42,093 nucleotides of DNA from Aurantibrevibacter litoralis (GTDB taxonomy: Bacteria; Bacteroidota; Bacteroidia; Flavobacteriales; Flavobacteriaceae). This document shows positions 25,926 through 36,041 of this stretch, one piece after another (the stretch's first letter is position 1; each line of letters starts with the position of its first letter). Where the stretch lies: the NCBI RefSeq assembly GCF_034651555.1, contig NZ_JAYEEQ010000026.1, forward strand, positions 1 to 42,093, in the 5' to 3' direction. The notes under the pieces are model-generated. The model ran no database searches, was not told the DNA's origin, and was given only the letters and a program-made list of their open reading frames with translations. The position numbers and the translations under genes were made by a program.

Positions 25926-26153
25926 AGTTAAGTAAGTTTTGGTATCACAGTTTTCCGATTTGGGTAATCAGAGCACTTTTTGGTAATGTAATGTTCAACT
26001 TGGGGATAAACACTATCACTTAATTACAATGTAAAGATACAGCGTCTTTCATTAGATGCTAAATATTTGTTGTGAACAGGCGCTAAAATGTGGTGAAAAA
26101 TTTAACGGTATTTTTTCTCCGATGAACGGCACGATGAAATCTAAATAAAAGGA

Positions 26154-27365
26154 TTAATATTCGTCTAAATGTTCAGGATACAAGAAATTATTATACGGAA
26201 ATCGAGTTACATGAATATCGCGGACTTCGGTATACACCCTTTTTCTAAAGGTATCTAAATTTTCTTTGTTAAGGGCAGAAATAAATAACGCCCTATCGCC
26301 CATACGTTGCATCCAGGTTTTTTGCCATTCGGCAAGCGTAAAATGAGATGATGTTTTTTCGGTGACGAGATCATCTTCTGCAATAGGATTATGTCGGTAA
26401 CGGTCTATTTTGTTGAAAACCATTATGGTTTTTTTGTCGGCACTATCGATTTCGCTTAAAATTTGGTTCACAGAATGTATGTGCGCCTCAAACTGCGGAT
26501 GCGAAATGTCTACGATATGCAACAGGAGGTCGGCTTCGCGAACCTCATCTAAAGTGCTTTTAAAACTCTCAACCAGCTGCGTGGGTAATTTTCGTATAAA
26601 TCCTACAGTGTCACTTAAAAGAAACGGAAGATTGCCAATGACTACTTTGCGCACCGTGGTGTCTAAGGTAGCAAATAGCTTATCTTCGGCAAAAACAGCA
26701 CTTTTACTAATTACATTCATCAATGTAGACTTTCCCACATTGGTATACCCTACCAAGGCTACGCGTACTAGAGCCCCGCGATTGCCCCGTTGGGTTTCCA
26801 TTTGTTTGTCTATTTTCAGTAACTTTTTCTTTAAAAGAGAAATGCGATCTCGGACAATACGTCTATCAGTTTCTATTTCAGTTTCTCCCGGACCACGCAT
26901 GCCAATACCTCCTTTTTGTCGTTCCAAATGCGTCCATAAACCCGTTAGTCTGGGAAGTAAATATTCGTACTGTGCCAATTCTACTTGCGTACGGGCATAG
27001 CTGGTTTGGGCGCGTTGTGCAAAGATGTCCAAAATAAGACTGGTTCTATCCAGAATCTTACAACGGAGTTGTTTTTCTATATTGCGTTGTTGGGCAGGAG
27101 TTAGTTCATCATCAAAAATGACCGAACCGATGTCATTTTTGGATACGTAGTCCGCTACCTCTTCCATTTTACCACTGCCAATATAGGTTTTAGGGTTAGG
27201 AAGATCTATGCGCTGTATAAAGCGTTTGGTAACTTCTCCTCCTGCCGTATAAGTTAAGAATTCTAACTCATCTAAATATTCGGTTACTTTTTCCTCGTCT
27301 TGCTCACGGTGAATTACACCTATGAGCACGGCCCTTTCATAGTCAATCGTTTTCTTTTCTAACAT
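26154..27365 (-). CDS. hflX: Ribosome-associated GTPase HflX
   Basis: 403 residues. The HflX N-terminal domain contains FDDELTPAQQRNIE and the glycine-rich linker GGIGMRGPGETEIE. The G domain has G1 GYTNVGKST near residue 205-215, DTTVRK (G2 region), DTVGFIRKLP (G3) and FNKIDR (G4). The protein rescues or splits stalled ribosomes, especially under heat stress. It is divergent from the EEP gene across 86 bp and has a possible TAgcTTTG box at 27389-27382 on its strand. Confidence 0.95.
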   Translation of the reverse strand: MLEKKTIDYERAVLIGVIHREQDEEKVTEYLDELEFLTYTAGGEVTKRFIQRIDLPNPKTYIGSGKMEEVADYVSKNDIGSVIFDDELTPAQQRNIEKQLRCKILDRTSLILDIFAQRAQTSYARTQVELAQYEYLLPRLTGLWTHLERQKGGIGMRGPGETEIETDRRIVRDRISLLKKKLLKIDKQMETQRGNRGALVRVALVGYTNVGKSTLMNVISKSAVFAEDKLFATLDTTVRKVVIGNLPFLLSDTVGFIRKLPTQLVESFKSTLDEVREADLLLHIVDISHPQFEAHIHSVNQILSEIDSADKKTIMVFNKIDRYRHNPIAEDDLVTEKTSSHFTLAEWQKTWMQRMGDRALFISALNKENLDTFRKRVYTEVRDIHVTRFPYNNFLYPEHLDEY

Positions 27366-27451
27366 ACTTTTAGTTATAGTGCAAAGCTACTAAATAGTAC
27401 TCAGGGTTTTTTTGTAATTTTAGGTCATATCCCTGTATTAATTCTATTTCT

Positions 27452-28414
27452 ATGACAGAGGCAACTACGAACAGCGAAATCCATACTGTAGCTTTTTACA
27501 ATGTAGAAAATTTGTTCGATTTAGAAAATGATCCTAATACCCTAGACGACGATTTTACGCCTTTGGGACAAAAAAAATGGAACGGCAAACGCTATAAAAA
27601 CAAGGTACATAAAGTCTCCAAGACCATCTCGGAAATTGGCCTTAAAAATGCGCAACAACCACCCACACTACTAGGTATGGTAGAGGTAGAGAACGATAGC
27701 GTGGTTAGGGATGTTTTAGCTACTTCTTATTTACGAAGATGGGATTATGATTTGGTTCATTTTGACTCTCCCGATGAACGAGGCATAGATACTGCCTTGG
27801 TCTATCAAAAGAAATATTTTGACGTACTACATGCCGAGCCTATTCCCCTTGTGGTTCATAATACCAATGGAGAGCCAGACCGTACCCGAGATATTCTATA
27901 TGTCCATGGAAAATTAAATGGAGAGGAGGTACATGTTTTTGTAAACCATTGGCCTTCCCGACGCGAAGGTGCCGAATTCACGGAATTTAAACGAATAAAG
28001 GCTTCTGAAACCATTAAAACCTTTGCACAGCGCATAGAGACCCAGTACGAAAATCCCAATTACCTCATTATGGGCGATTTTAACGACGACCCACACTCGG
28101 CCAGCATGCAATCTCTATTAGAATTGCAGACATTGTACAATCCGATGGATAAGTTAGTTTCTCCAATGCGGGGGACGCTAAACTATAAAGCGAATTGGAA
28201 TTTGTTCGATCAGATTATTCTTTCTCACAGTTTTTTTAATTTCGAAAAACAAACCCATTCCTTTGCCCATGCAAATATTTTTGATCCTCATTTTTTAACC
28301 GAATGGGAGGGAAAAGTAAAAGGCAATCCGTTTCGAACCTATGCCGGGAATACCTATTTGGGTGGCTATAGCGATCATTTTCCGGTGTACATTCAATTGA
28401 AATATCATCCGTAA
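27452..28414 (+). CDS. Endonuclease/exonuclease/phosphatase (EEP) family protein
   Basis: 320 residues without a signal peptide. EEP motifs in order: FYNVENLFDLEND (metal-binding Asn/Glu) near residue 11-23, GMVEVEND, GIDTALVY, VNHWPSRREG, MGDFNDDPHS (catalytic Asp/Asn) and a final SDHFPVYI. The family includes nucleases, phosphodiesterases and lipid phosphatases, so the substrate is open. It lies alone between hflX and the S8 protease. Confidence 0.85.
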   Translation: MTEATTNSEIHTVAFYNVENLFDLENDPNTLDDDFTPLGQKKWNGKRYKNKVHKVSKTISEIGLKNAQQPPTLLGMVEVENDSVVRDVLATSYLRRWDYDLVHFDSPDERGIDTALVYQKKYFDVLHAEPIPLVVHNTNGEPDRTRDILYVHGKLNGEEVHVFVNHWPSRREGAEFTEFKRIKASETIKTFAQRIETQYENPNYLIMGDFNDDPHSASMQSLLELQTLYNPMDKLVSPMRGTLNYKANWNLFDQIILSHSFFNFEKQTHSFAHANIFDPHFLTEWEGKVKGNPFRTYAGNTYLGGYSDHFPVYIQLKYHP

Positions 28415-28495
28415 GTAGCAACGGCGTCCTCAAAATGGAGGTTTATATATCTAGAATAGCTCAGAATTGTGTATTTCATCGATTAAATGGGTGGT

Positions 28496-28529
28496 TTTGT
28501 CGATATTAATTTGTTTGTTTATATATTTG
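28496..28529 (+). promoter_or_regulatory. Candidate promoter of S8 protease gene
   Basis: A TTTG at 28496-28499 and TATATTTG at 28522-28529 are separated by 22 bp, close to the Bacteroidota TTTG/TAnnTTTG layout. The -7 box ends 19 bp before the first ATG (28549) and 28 bp before the second (28558). Confidence 0.5.
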
Positions 28530-28548
28530 TAGTCCAAATCTTACTTAG

Positions 28549-30768
28549 ATGATTGTCATGGACTACATAAATGTTCCTCGAGAAGGGTTTCGTGCCAATG
28601 CTTTCAGCCTACTTTTTCTCTTAGGATGTGCCTTTTCTTTTGGTCAAAACGAGATGCAGCAACAGAAAATAAAAGAACACTATCGTGCTTCTAAATTACC
28701 AGCGGTTACGGCGGATTTAAAGAAAGATTTTTTGGTGCAGCGGCAACAGCTTTTGCAAACCGCAACCGCTAAAGGATGGAAAATTTCCGAAGAACTCCCG
28801 CAAGGCGGCTATGTGGAGCTACAAGATATTGGTGCAGACGGCACACCTTTGTACTACACTACATTCAGCGATTATGCTACCAGAGTATCGCGAGCCAATA
28901 CCCTGTACAGTAACGGATTATTGAATTTGGATATTGATGGTACAGGCATGAACGTGGGTATTTGGGATGGAGGCACCGCCCTAACTACCCATCAAGAATT
29001 TGATTCTAGAGTTGTTTTGGGTGATGCTACTGGCACCACCAATGCGCATGCTACCATGGTGATGGGCACCCTAATTTCTAAAGGGATTAAGGCCAAGGCC
29101 AAAGGGGTTGCCTTTAATGCGAAAGCGGTAAGCCATGACTGGACTCGAGACAAAATAGAAGTAGCGGAGGCAGCAGCGAACGGACTTTTAGTCTCGAATC
29201 ACTCGTATGGCATACAAACCGATAGGGTACCCGATTGGTATTTTGGATCCTACATTAAAGTAACCCAAGAATGGGATCAAATTATGTACCATGCGCCGTA
29301 TTATCTCATGGTTACTGCTTCCGGTAATGCACAAAAAATGGGTCATAACAGTACACCTATGTTTGGTGCGCCTGCAAATGGATTTGATCTGATGTTGGGT
29401 TTTGCATTAACCAAGAACGGCATTACTGTAGCCGCAGCAGACACCAAAATAGATAACAATGGGCGTTTAACGCAGGCTAATGTTGCCGGATATAGTAGTT
29501 TTGGCCCGGCAGATGATGGACGCATAAAACCGGATCTTGCCGGTGCCGGTGGTAGTATATATACAACAACTGCCAAAGATAATTCGGCCTATGACACTTC
29601 ATTTGGCACTTCAATGGCTACGCCGGGCATCACTGGAACTCTTTTGCTTTTACAGCAGTATTATGAGCAATTGTATGGCACGTACATGCGGGCAGCTACC
29701 GTTAAGGGATTGGCACTGCACACAGCCGACGATGTGGGCTTGCCCGGGCCCGATTACCAATTGGGATGGGGGGTTATGAATGCCATGACTGCTGCGCAAC
29801 TGATTACAGATAAGGATTATAGTACGTTTATCCAAGAGGTAACACTTTTAGAGGGTGATACTTTTGATTTTACAGTAAAAGCGCTAGAGAATGTGTCGTT
29901 GCTAGCATCTATATCGTGGACCGATCCTGCTTCGGATAATGTAAACACAGGAATACTCAACGAGAGTACACCAGCTTTGGTCAACGACTTAGACATTAGA
30001 ATATCGAAAGATGGGACCACTTTTTATCCATGGAAATTAAGTGCGATGAATGCGGATCAACCTGCTACAAAGGGAGATAACAAGGTAGATCCTTATGAAA
30101 AAATACAGATTGAAAGCGCTCATGGCGAATATCACATTCGAATAAGTCACAAAGGAAAACTTAAAAATGGCAGCCAGAATTTTTCTCTTATCGTTTCTGG
30201 AATTGCGGTGACGGATTGTGCACTTGTGGCTCCCACAGGCATTCAGCTTGTTGAAGCGGATGAGCATTCGGTGCAATTTACATGGGATGCTATTACAGAT
30301 GCAGTTTATGAAGTACACTATTCCGAGGCTTCTTCGGATACCTGGAAAAGCAAACTTACGTCGGAAAATAAAAGTATCCTAGACGGTCTTAGTCACCAAA
30401 ATGAGTACAAAATTAGGGTGCGCACGATCTGCACAGAAAATAAAGTTTCAGAATTTAGTGCCGTTTTTGAGTTTAGTTTTACAGGAGCCACTACCGTTTT
30501 AGAATTACAAGAATCCTATGAAACGTTGACAGCTCCTGAAAAAATCGGAATTTCGATATTTCCCAATCCGGCAATGGCGTATATTGTAGTACAAGGAAAA
30601 CGTTCTGAGATGGCTTCCTACCGCATTTTATCTATGTCCGGAGTACTGCTACAGCAAGGCGATGTACACGATTCCGGAATAAACGTAAATCATTTATCAT
30701 CAGGACTTTATATGTTAGTTATTCAGGATGTAGAAGGCCTGAGGACGACTAAATTTTACAAGAGCTAA
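28549..30768 (+). CDS. T9SS-secreted subtilisin-like serine protease (S8)
   Basis: 739 residues. A signal peptide ends near FSFGQ (residue 33). The S8 catalytic triad is visible as D140 (VGIWDGG), H167 (NAHATMV) and S355 (SFGTSMATP), with oxyanion N260 (ASGN). After the catalytic domain come a beta-sandwich (about 430-550) and a fibronectin-III-like module (about 560-645). A type IX sorting domain ends the protein: SIFPNPA, SMSGVLLQ, LSSGLYMLVI and TTKFYKS. The protein should be exported through the T9SS to the surface or medium. A second ATG at 28558 is also possible. Its stop abuts the convergent exonuclease gene. Confidence 0.93.
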   Translation: MIVMDYINVPREGFRANAFSLLFLLGCAFSFGQNEMQQQKIKEHYRASKLPAVTADLKKDFLVQRQQLLQTATAKGWKISEELPQGGYVELQDIGADGTPLYYTTFSDYATRVSRANTLYSNGLLNLDIDGTGMNVGIWDGGTALTTHQEFDSRVVLGDATGTTNAHATMVMGTLISKGIKAKAKGVAFNAKAVSHDWTRDKIEVAEAAANGLLVSNHSYGIQTDRVPDWYFGSYIKVTQEWDQIMYHAPYYLMVTASGNAQKMGHNSTPMFGAPANGFDLMLGFALTKNGITVAAADTKIDNNGRLTQANVAGYSSFGPADDGRIKPDLAGAGGSIYTTTAKDNSAYDTSFGTSMATPGITGTLLLLQQYYEQLYGTYMRAATVKGLALHTADDVGLPGPDYQLGWGVMNAMTAAQLITDKDYSTFIQEVTLLEGDTFDFTVKALENVSLLASISWTDPASDNVNTGILNESTPALVNDLDIRISKDGTTFYPWKLSAMNADQPATKGDNKVDPYEKIQIESAHGEYHIRISHKGKLKNGSQNFSLIVSGIAVTDCALVAPTGIQLVEADEHSVQFTWDAITDAVYEVHYSEASSDTWKSKLTSENKSILDGLSHQNEYKIRVRTICTENKVSEFSAVFEFSFTGATTVLELQESYETLTAPEKIGISIFPNPAMAYIVVQGKRSEMASYRILSMSGVLLQQGDVHDSGINVNHLSSGLYMLVIQDVEGLRTTKFYKS

Positions 30769-31478
30769 ACACTGAGAATCTCGTGCGCTTCCAATAATTC
30801 GTCGTTCCGCAAGCGCAAGAAGACCTGGGCAATGGTAACCACATCGCGCTCACAGTAGAGAATGATGCGATCCAGATCTTTTTCATCGTAATAAACCGTT
30901 CGTACCATACTGCCGTCTATATCCTCTTTGGGGGATGGAATGCCAAGAATGTGCGCAAGTAATTTAAGCGAGGTGTAGTGTTTATAATCACCAAATTTCC
31001 AAAGTTCCATGGTGTCCAGATGTGGAATTTCCCAAGGTTTTTTTCCAAAAAGATCGAGTTTGCTGGGAAGTCCAATACAATTTATAATCATTCTTCGGGC
31101 AATATAAGGAAAGTCGAATTCTTTTCCGTTATGGGCACACAAGACATATTTTGGTTCCTGAAAGTGCGTTTCTAGAAGGGTTTTAAATGCTTTTAAAAGC
31201 GCGGTTTCATCGCCATGGAAGGAGGTTACTCTAAACGTGCGATCGTTTCCTTTAAAATGAAAATAACCTACGGAAATACACACAATCTTCCCAAATTCTG
31301 CCCAAATACCTGCCCTGTCATAGAATTCTTCGGCGGTAAACTCCTCCTTGCGCTGGTAGCGCGATTTATGTTCCCAAAGTTCTTTTTTTGAAGCATCAAG
31401 CTCGTTGAAAGTTTCATGTTCCGGAACGGTTTCGATATCTAAAAACAAAATATGTTCCAAGCTAATTTTTCGAAGCAT
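30765..31478 (-). CDS. DnaQ-like 3'-5' exonuclease (PolB-type ribonuclease-H fold)
   Basis: 237 residues with the DEDDy exonuclease pattern: Asp and Glu in FLDIETVPE near residue 13, Asp in HNGKEFDFPYI near 120, and Tyr/Asp in ILYCERDVVTI near 212. It resembles predicted PolB-like 3'-5' exonucleases that stand alone in Bacteroidota. It probably trims single-stranded DNA or RNA, with no known partner. It follows the DUF4153 gene by 4 bp, so the two are likely co-transcribed, and it overlaps the S8 gene's end by 4 bp. Confidence 0.87.
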   Translation of the reverse strand: MLRKISLEHILFLDIETVPEHETFNELDASKKELWEHKSRYQRKEEFTAEEFYDRAGIWAEFGKIVCISVGYFHFKGNDRTFRVTSFHGDETALLKAFKTLLETHFQEPKYVLCAHNGKEFDFPYIARRMIINCIGLPSKLDLFGKKPWEIPHLDTMELWKFGDYKHYTSLKLLAHILGIPSPKEDIDGSMVRTVYYDEKDLDRIILYCERDVVTIAQVFLRLRNDELLEAHEILSV

Positions 31479-31482
31479 AGCG

Positions 31483-33273
31483 TTATTGTTTTAGGAGCAA
31501 AAGGCCTTCAATATTTGTCAAATTGATGCTGTCCTGCGTTGAATAAAAAGAAAGCTGGGTTAAAATTAATTTCAGAGCAAGCGAGTCATTATGTGCATAA
31601 AGTATCATTTCGCTGGGAGGTACTTTTTCCGGATAATTGCCGTAAGAAAGCAGTGTACGCAACTTATCTTGAAAATCAATTTCCAGAACCTTTTCAGTAC
31701 GATTCGTAGAAAGTATCACGCTTTGTTTTTGCAAATCCAAAGCACTTATAAAGCGACCAATCTTTTGTTTGAGGTCTGTATTGTTGGTAAGGTTGATAGG
31801 CACTAGATGGGTATATCCTTCTATGTTATAGTCTTTAGTTTGATGATCATTATAATAGCTGAAATATTTCACGGTGTTCTGTATTGTTGTAGCCTCATTA
31901 GGATCTAAAGTGATTTTTAAAGCATCCAGAATACGCCTAGTATCTACATAATTCCGTTTAGTGGTATCAGTCATGAGCGTATCGTTGTTTTTTTTAGACA
32001 AGGGAATACCCATCATTTCATCAAGCGCAGCCAAGGATTCTCTTTCATGTAAGTACGACAAAATAGACTCTAGTTGTGCGTACTGCGCTTCAGAAGCCAG
32101 GTTTCCGTTAGCGGTAACATGTTCAAACACTTTTTTGAATTGCCGTAACTGACTTTTCTTAGACACCTCAAAAACGCCCCAAAATCCAAAGGAGGCTACT
32201 AGGATTAGGACGAAAAGAGTATAGGGCAGAATTTTAAGTTTTTTGGTCTTGTTTAAAAGCAGATACAGGGTTATCCCTAATATCCATATAGCCATTAGGA
32301 GCACTATATATCTGTTTTCGGTGATACCGTAGTCTAAAATACGCCTAAAAATAGCCACGAAAAGCAACACAATGAGAGGCAGTAGAAAGATATAAAACCA
32401 AGGGTGAAATCGGTTTATAAGCCATGATTTTAAATCCTTTTCCACAGGATGAATCATAACCTGTACACTAAATCCCAGTAAGGCCAACACGGTAACCAAA
32501 TAGGAGACCCACCCTTGGGGCAATTCCCAGTAAAAAACAATCTTGATACTGTAGGCATAAAGAATGATAAGGTAAAGAAGAATCAAGGGAATCAATATAT
32601 ACGTAACAAAGATCTCCAAAGCTTTGTTATAATGAATGACGTTCTGTGAACCTCTATTTTTTGGAAAATCTGAAAGATATATCCACGTATGTACAATGCC
32701 CAAGCAAAATACAAAGAGCTGTCCAAACGAGTGGTCGGGTATCCTTATCGTAAACAGGGCTTTTATAGCTTGTAAGGCCAAAACTAATCCAAGAAAAAGT
32801 ACGCCAGAGAAGAAAGCGCTGCGCAGTAGGGCATATCCTAGGTTTTTAAGATAGTTCCAGTATGCGTTTTTGTTCCAAGTAACTACAAAAGGGGCAAAGA
32901 ACACAAAAAGGTGCCCGGCGATCAGCAATATAAAAAAGCGAAAGATAAATTCTGGATTAACGGGATATTTCTCAAAATCGGGTAAGTGCAGGTAAAAGGC
33001 TACTAAAAGAACCAAAACAATACCCTTAGCCCATTTCCAATATTTTTGGGAAGCCCGTTGTTCTATAAAAAACTGACTTGCCATAAGCCAACTGATGCCT
33101 AAAACCAAGGTAAGCAGCACCGCGGCTTCTTTTTCAAAAAAATGTACTGAATCGCCTTCAATTTTGTAAATGCAGTACAAACTACCCAGTGTTGCCCAAA
33201 CTATGGTAACCGGAAACCGGGTAAAGGCGTGCTTTGCCCTATCTGTAAACTCTGAAACAGAAACTAATGCCAT
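31483..33273 (-). CDS. DUF4153 family multi-spanning membrane protein
   Basis: 596 residues. About 11 hydrophobic segments fill residues 20-370, followed by a soluble C-terminal part of about 220 residues with WGVFEVSKKSQLRQF, then a helical and a beta-containing stretch. The opening RAKHAFTRFPVTIVWATLGS and the dense membrane region match DUF4153, whose function is unknown. It starts 112 bp from structured element copy C and precedes the exonuclease gene by 4 bp. Confidence 0.8.
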   Translation of the reverse strand: MALVSVSEFTDRAKHAFTRFPVTIVWATLGSLYCIYKIEGDSVHFFEKEAAVLLTLVLGISWLMASQFFIEQRASQKYWKWAKGIVLVLLVAFYLHLPDFEKYPVNPEFIFRFFILLIAGHLFVFFAPFVVTWNKNAYWNYLKNLGYALLRSAFFSGVLFLGLVLALQAIKALFTIRIPDHSFGQLFVFCLGIVHTWIYLSDFPKNRGSQNVIHYNKALEIFVTYILIPLILLYLIILYAYSIKIVFYWELPQGWVSYLVTVLALLGFSVQVMIHPVEKDLKSWLINRFHPWFYIFLLPLIVLLFVAIFRRILDYGITENRYIVLLMAIWILGITLYLLLNKTKKLKILPYTLFVLILVASFGFWGVFEVSKKSQLRQFKKVFEHVTANGNLASEAQYAQLESILSYLHERESLAALDEMMGIPLSKKNNDTLMTDTTKRNYVDTRRILDALKITLDPNEATTIQNTVKYFSYYNDHQTKDYNIEGYTHLVPINLTNNTDLKQKIGRFISALDLQKQSVILSTNRTEKVLEIDFQDKLRTLLSYGNYPEKVPPSEMILYAHNDSLALKLILTQLSFYSTQDSINLTNIEGLLLLKQ

Positions 33274-33385
33274 AACCTAATAATTACTCTAATATACAAA
33301 CAAATTGGGTGTATTTCACAGCCATATTATGGATATTAGTTTGGGAAATACTGACTACGTATAACTAGGGTTCACCACATTTGCG

Positions 33386-33606
33386 AATAAAAAATTTCTT
33401 GAAACTGACTATCCCCGAGGCAAGCCTTAGGGGTATACTTCTACTGCGCTCAGCACGGGTTTCGCAAGTTTCATTTTGGCCTTTGAGTCAAAAATCGAAA
33501 TTTTGTATTTTACCTCACCCGGAACTGCAAAAAGACAGTTCCGATCGCTCCAAAGGAGCGATAAATAGGTAACCCCGACCCAAGGGTCGGGAAATCTTTA
33601 GATTAA
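33386..33606 (-). repeat. Structured intergenic element, copy C (inverted, with 24-nt insertion)
   Basis: The reverse complement matches copy B along its whole length. Stems kept: 33583-33590 with 33593-33600 region (CCCGACCC/GGGTCGGG, near perfect here), 33544-33551 with 33555-33562 (8 bp) and 33520-33527 with 33536-33543 (8 bp). The 33544-33562 stem differs from copy B at two base pairs, both changed on both sides. A 24-nt insertion at 33436-33459 contains CTACTGCGCTCAGCACGGG. It lies 148 bp downstream of the 8-TM gene, in the same sense as that gene. The rest of this 480-bp gap (33607-33753) shows nothing. Confidence 0.85.
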
Positions 33607-33753
33607 AATACCTAAATCTTTGTCTTCTCAAGGATGTAGTACCAACCAAATCAGGGTTGGTAAACGCTAACTAAGGGCTAAGGTGAAAACCACAACAAAA
33701 TGACCTCTGAAAAGCATGAATACTAAAGGGTAAAAAAAAGTCGGATAGGCGTC

Positions 33754-35451
33754 TTACTCCTCCAGATCTTCTCGTCGGGTATGTTCCTCAATACGATCTT
33801 TTAGGGGATTTTTAGATCGGGTCATTTCATTGAGCTTGTGAAAATTCAATGAATTTTCAATATCGGTTTTAGTGTTGAACCCAACAATTAATTGTCGATC
33901 ACCGAGGTACGAGGTAAATCCGTTCACTAGATCGCCCAAGAAATCATCCGCTTTGTACATTTCAATAATAAACCTATTTCCTTCAAGATTTTTGGTCGAT
34001 GAATCGGCAAAAGTAGAGGTTACAATTTCGCTGACCAGAATCCAAGGAGTAGCACTGGTATTCACTACGGTATTTTCGCTTCTATTACTGTCGTATACCG
34101 ACATCCCCGAGGAAACTTTTGAATCCGTGTACGTACCGTCAGAAAAAAAATGAACCAAAAATGATGAGAACAGAATTTCGGAATAAAACAAATGCGCAAT
34201 TCTAATGAGGTAATATGCAAAAAATACAATGAGCGCAGGGTAATAGAAGGTGGTAAATAAGGCGCTTACGGTAATTTCATTCGGTAAGCTGCCAAGGGAT
34301 AGAAATAAGAGGATAAAACCAAAAAGCAGAAATACCCTGCCTGTAAGGGCTACATAAAAGCGTTCTTTTTTAGCACTATCCGGCAAATTGGTTTCCCGCG
34401 GAATGGGTTGGGTCTCCTGTATGGTGCTCCCATGGAAACTACCTTTGTTCTGGCTTCCTTCGAGCTCTAATATGGGTTTTATTTCCTTATACACTCTATT
34501 GGGCAGTTCCATATACCTTTTATTGGCCATCTCAATCTCAAAACACCTAAAAATATCTTTGGGATGCACCGATACTTGAATATGCTCTTTATATTCGCTA
34601 ACCGCAGTTTCCGGATGTAACACTTCCAAACGCTTTAAGGATAAAAAATAGGATATAAGTACTAAGCTTAGTGAGCACACGAACAAGAGGGCAATTGGTG
34701 CTGCAAAATTTATTTCAAGGGACGGAATAGCAGCGCCATTTCGCGCCAAAACTTCTAAAAATACCGGGGCTAAGATGGCCAAAAGAATGTTTATAATGAT
34801 ATTTTTATAGCTGTACACGGAAGGAGCTATTAGGGATATTCGTTTTGTATTGGGTCTATAGGTAAACCAGACAACGAATTGTTTTAGTACAAAGAAAAGG
34901 CCAAACAAGCTTATAATGGCTGTTTTATCGGTTAGGTGTATAAGTCCTATAGATGTAGAGAAAATGGTAAGCGAATACACCGCAAAAAACAAAAGAAAAC
35001 TCAGAAGGAGGGAGGCTACGCTTTCCATTAAATTTCTGAAGCCGATGGGCAGAAATAAGGATTTATGAAAAACACTTATTAAAAGCCGAGAAACAAAATC
35101 ATTTTTTTCAATAAATGTTGGATTTGTTCTGCGCATAAGGACTTTTTCTATAGTTTCCTGATTGTAGGGGAAGGGCGAAATGTTTGCGGGTACATCTCTG
35201 CCTACAAGAAACCTAAAAAGTCGTACGCTTCCAACAATGATGGCTCTGATGCCCACGGCTAAAAACACGACAGAAACGATTAATTCTAGCCATGCCAATA
35301 GCTGAGCTCCGGAGGCAATACTTATTCGTACGCGGAAGACTAAAATGATACCCAGGAGTACAACCAAGGTGCCGAAAACGACGTCTAAGAGTCCCTCTGT
35401 TTTGAATGGATTTTTGATATCCAAGGTTTGTTTCCCGTAATTAAAAGCCAT
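33754..35451 (-). CDS. Unrecognised 8-TM membrane protein
   Basis: 565 residues. I do not recognise a family. Hydrophobic segments lie at about 24-40, 51-76, 143-165, 177-196, 217-236, 249-270, 372-390 and 399-425. A polar domain of about 100 residues (271-371) separates the last pair. A C-terminal soluble tail of about 140 residues contains ATPWILVSEIVTSTF and FTSYLGDRQLIVGF and ends in a strongly charged DRIEEHTRREDLEE. Codon use and length support a real gene. It is flanked by copy C downstream and a 590-bp gene-free stretch upstream, so it has no operon partner. Confidence 0.75.
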   Translation of the reverse strand: MAFNYGKQTLDIKNPFKTEGLLDVVFGTLVVLLGIILVFRVRISIASGAQLLAWLELIVSVVFLAVGIRAIIVGSVRLFRFLVGRDVPANISPFPYNQETIEKVLMRRTNPTFIEKNDFVSRLLISVFHKSLFLPIGFRNLMESVASLLLSFLLFFAVYSLTIFSTSIGLIHLTDKTAIISLFGLFFVLKQFVVWFTYRPNTKRISLIAPSVYSYKNIIINILLAILAPVFLEVLARNGAAIPSLEINFAAPIALLFVCSLSLVLISYFLSLKRLEVLHPETAVSEYKEHIQVSVHPKDIFRCFEIEMANKRYMELPNRVYKEIKPILELEGSQNKGSFHGSTIQETQPIPRETNLPDSAKKERFYVALTGRVFLLFGFILLFLSLGSLPNEITVSALFTTFYYPALIVFFAYYLIRIAHLFYSEILFSSFLVHFFSDGTYTDSKVSSGMSVYDSNRSENTVVNTSATPWILVSEIVTSTFADSSTKNLEGNRFIIEMYKADDFLGDLVNGFTSYLGDRQLIVGFNTKTDIENSLNFHKLNEMTRSKNPLKDRIEEHTRREDLEE

Positions 35452-36041
35452 GATTATTTTGTTTTTGGTTATTGGTTTTTTTAAGTTACATGAACATATC
35501 AGTTTTGATACGAAGATGAATTTTTAGGCTAAAGTATTGATTCCATGGGGGTCAGATCAAATATAATAAATTTATGCGTATGCGACTTCACTTTTTTAAG
35601 TCCGTATTTAATCATCTAATTTGGTGGTAGAATGATCGTATATTGTAATACAAGATTTGGTGATGGCAAGCATACTCAAGAATTAAAGTTAGGGGTGCCA
35701 CTTTAAAGTTGTCAAAGCTGAATTTATTTTTTAAAAAATTCACCTATCTGAAAGTTCCATTTAAAGAAACCTTAGAAATGCGCATTTTAGATTGGTCTTT
35801 AAGAAATACGAATTATGAGACGTTTCGGAGAGTTAAAAATACAAGACATACAATCGGATAGGGAAAAAAGTAGAAAAACCACTAGACAAAACACACTTTG
35901 ATGGATTTAATTTGGGCTTCCAAACCTATTAAGCTTGTATTTTTTTAGCGTAGAAATAACCTAAAATTCTTAAAATAGTAACCTGAAGTCTTATAGTTCT
36001 CATTCTTCTTATTTATTTTTATAGTTCGTTACCAAGAAAAA
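35452..36041. other. 590-bp AT-rich gene-free region
   Basis: No convincing gene is found. A frame around 35734-35865 reads like weak protein sequence (KVPFKETLEMRILDWSLRN) before a stop, which may be the tail of a lost gene. There is no hairpin with a T-run and no TAnnTTTG box near the AsmA start. It separates the divergent 8-TM gene and the AsmA-family gene and must hold both promoters. Confidence 0.5.

Noticed and set aside
26410..27000. 196-codon plus-strand frame
   Set aside because: It is the antisense shadow of hflX; the hflX frame has full GTPase motifs and this one has none.
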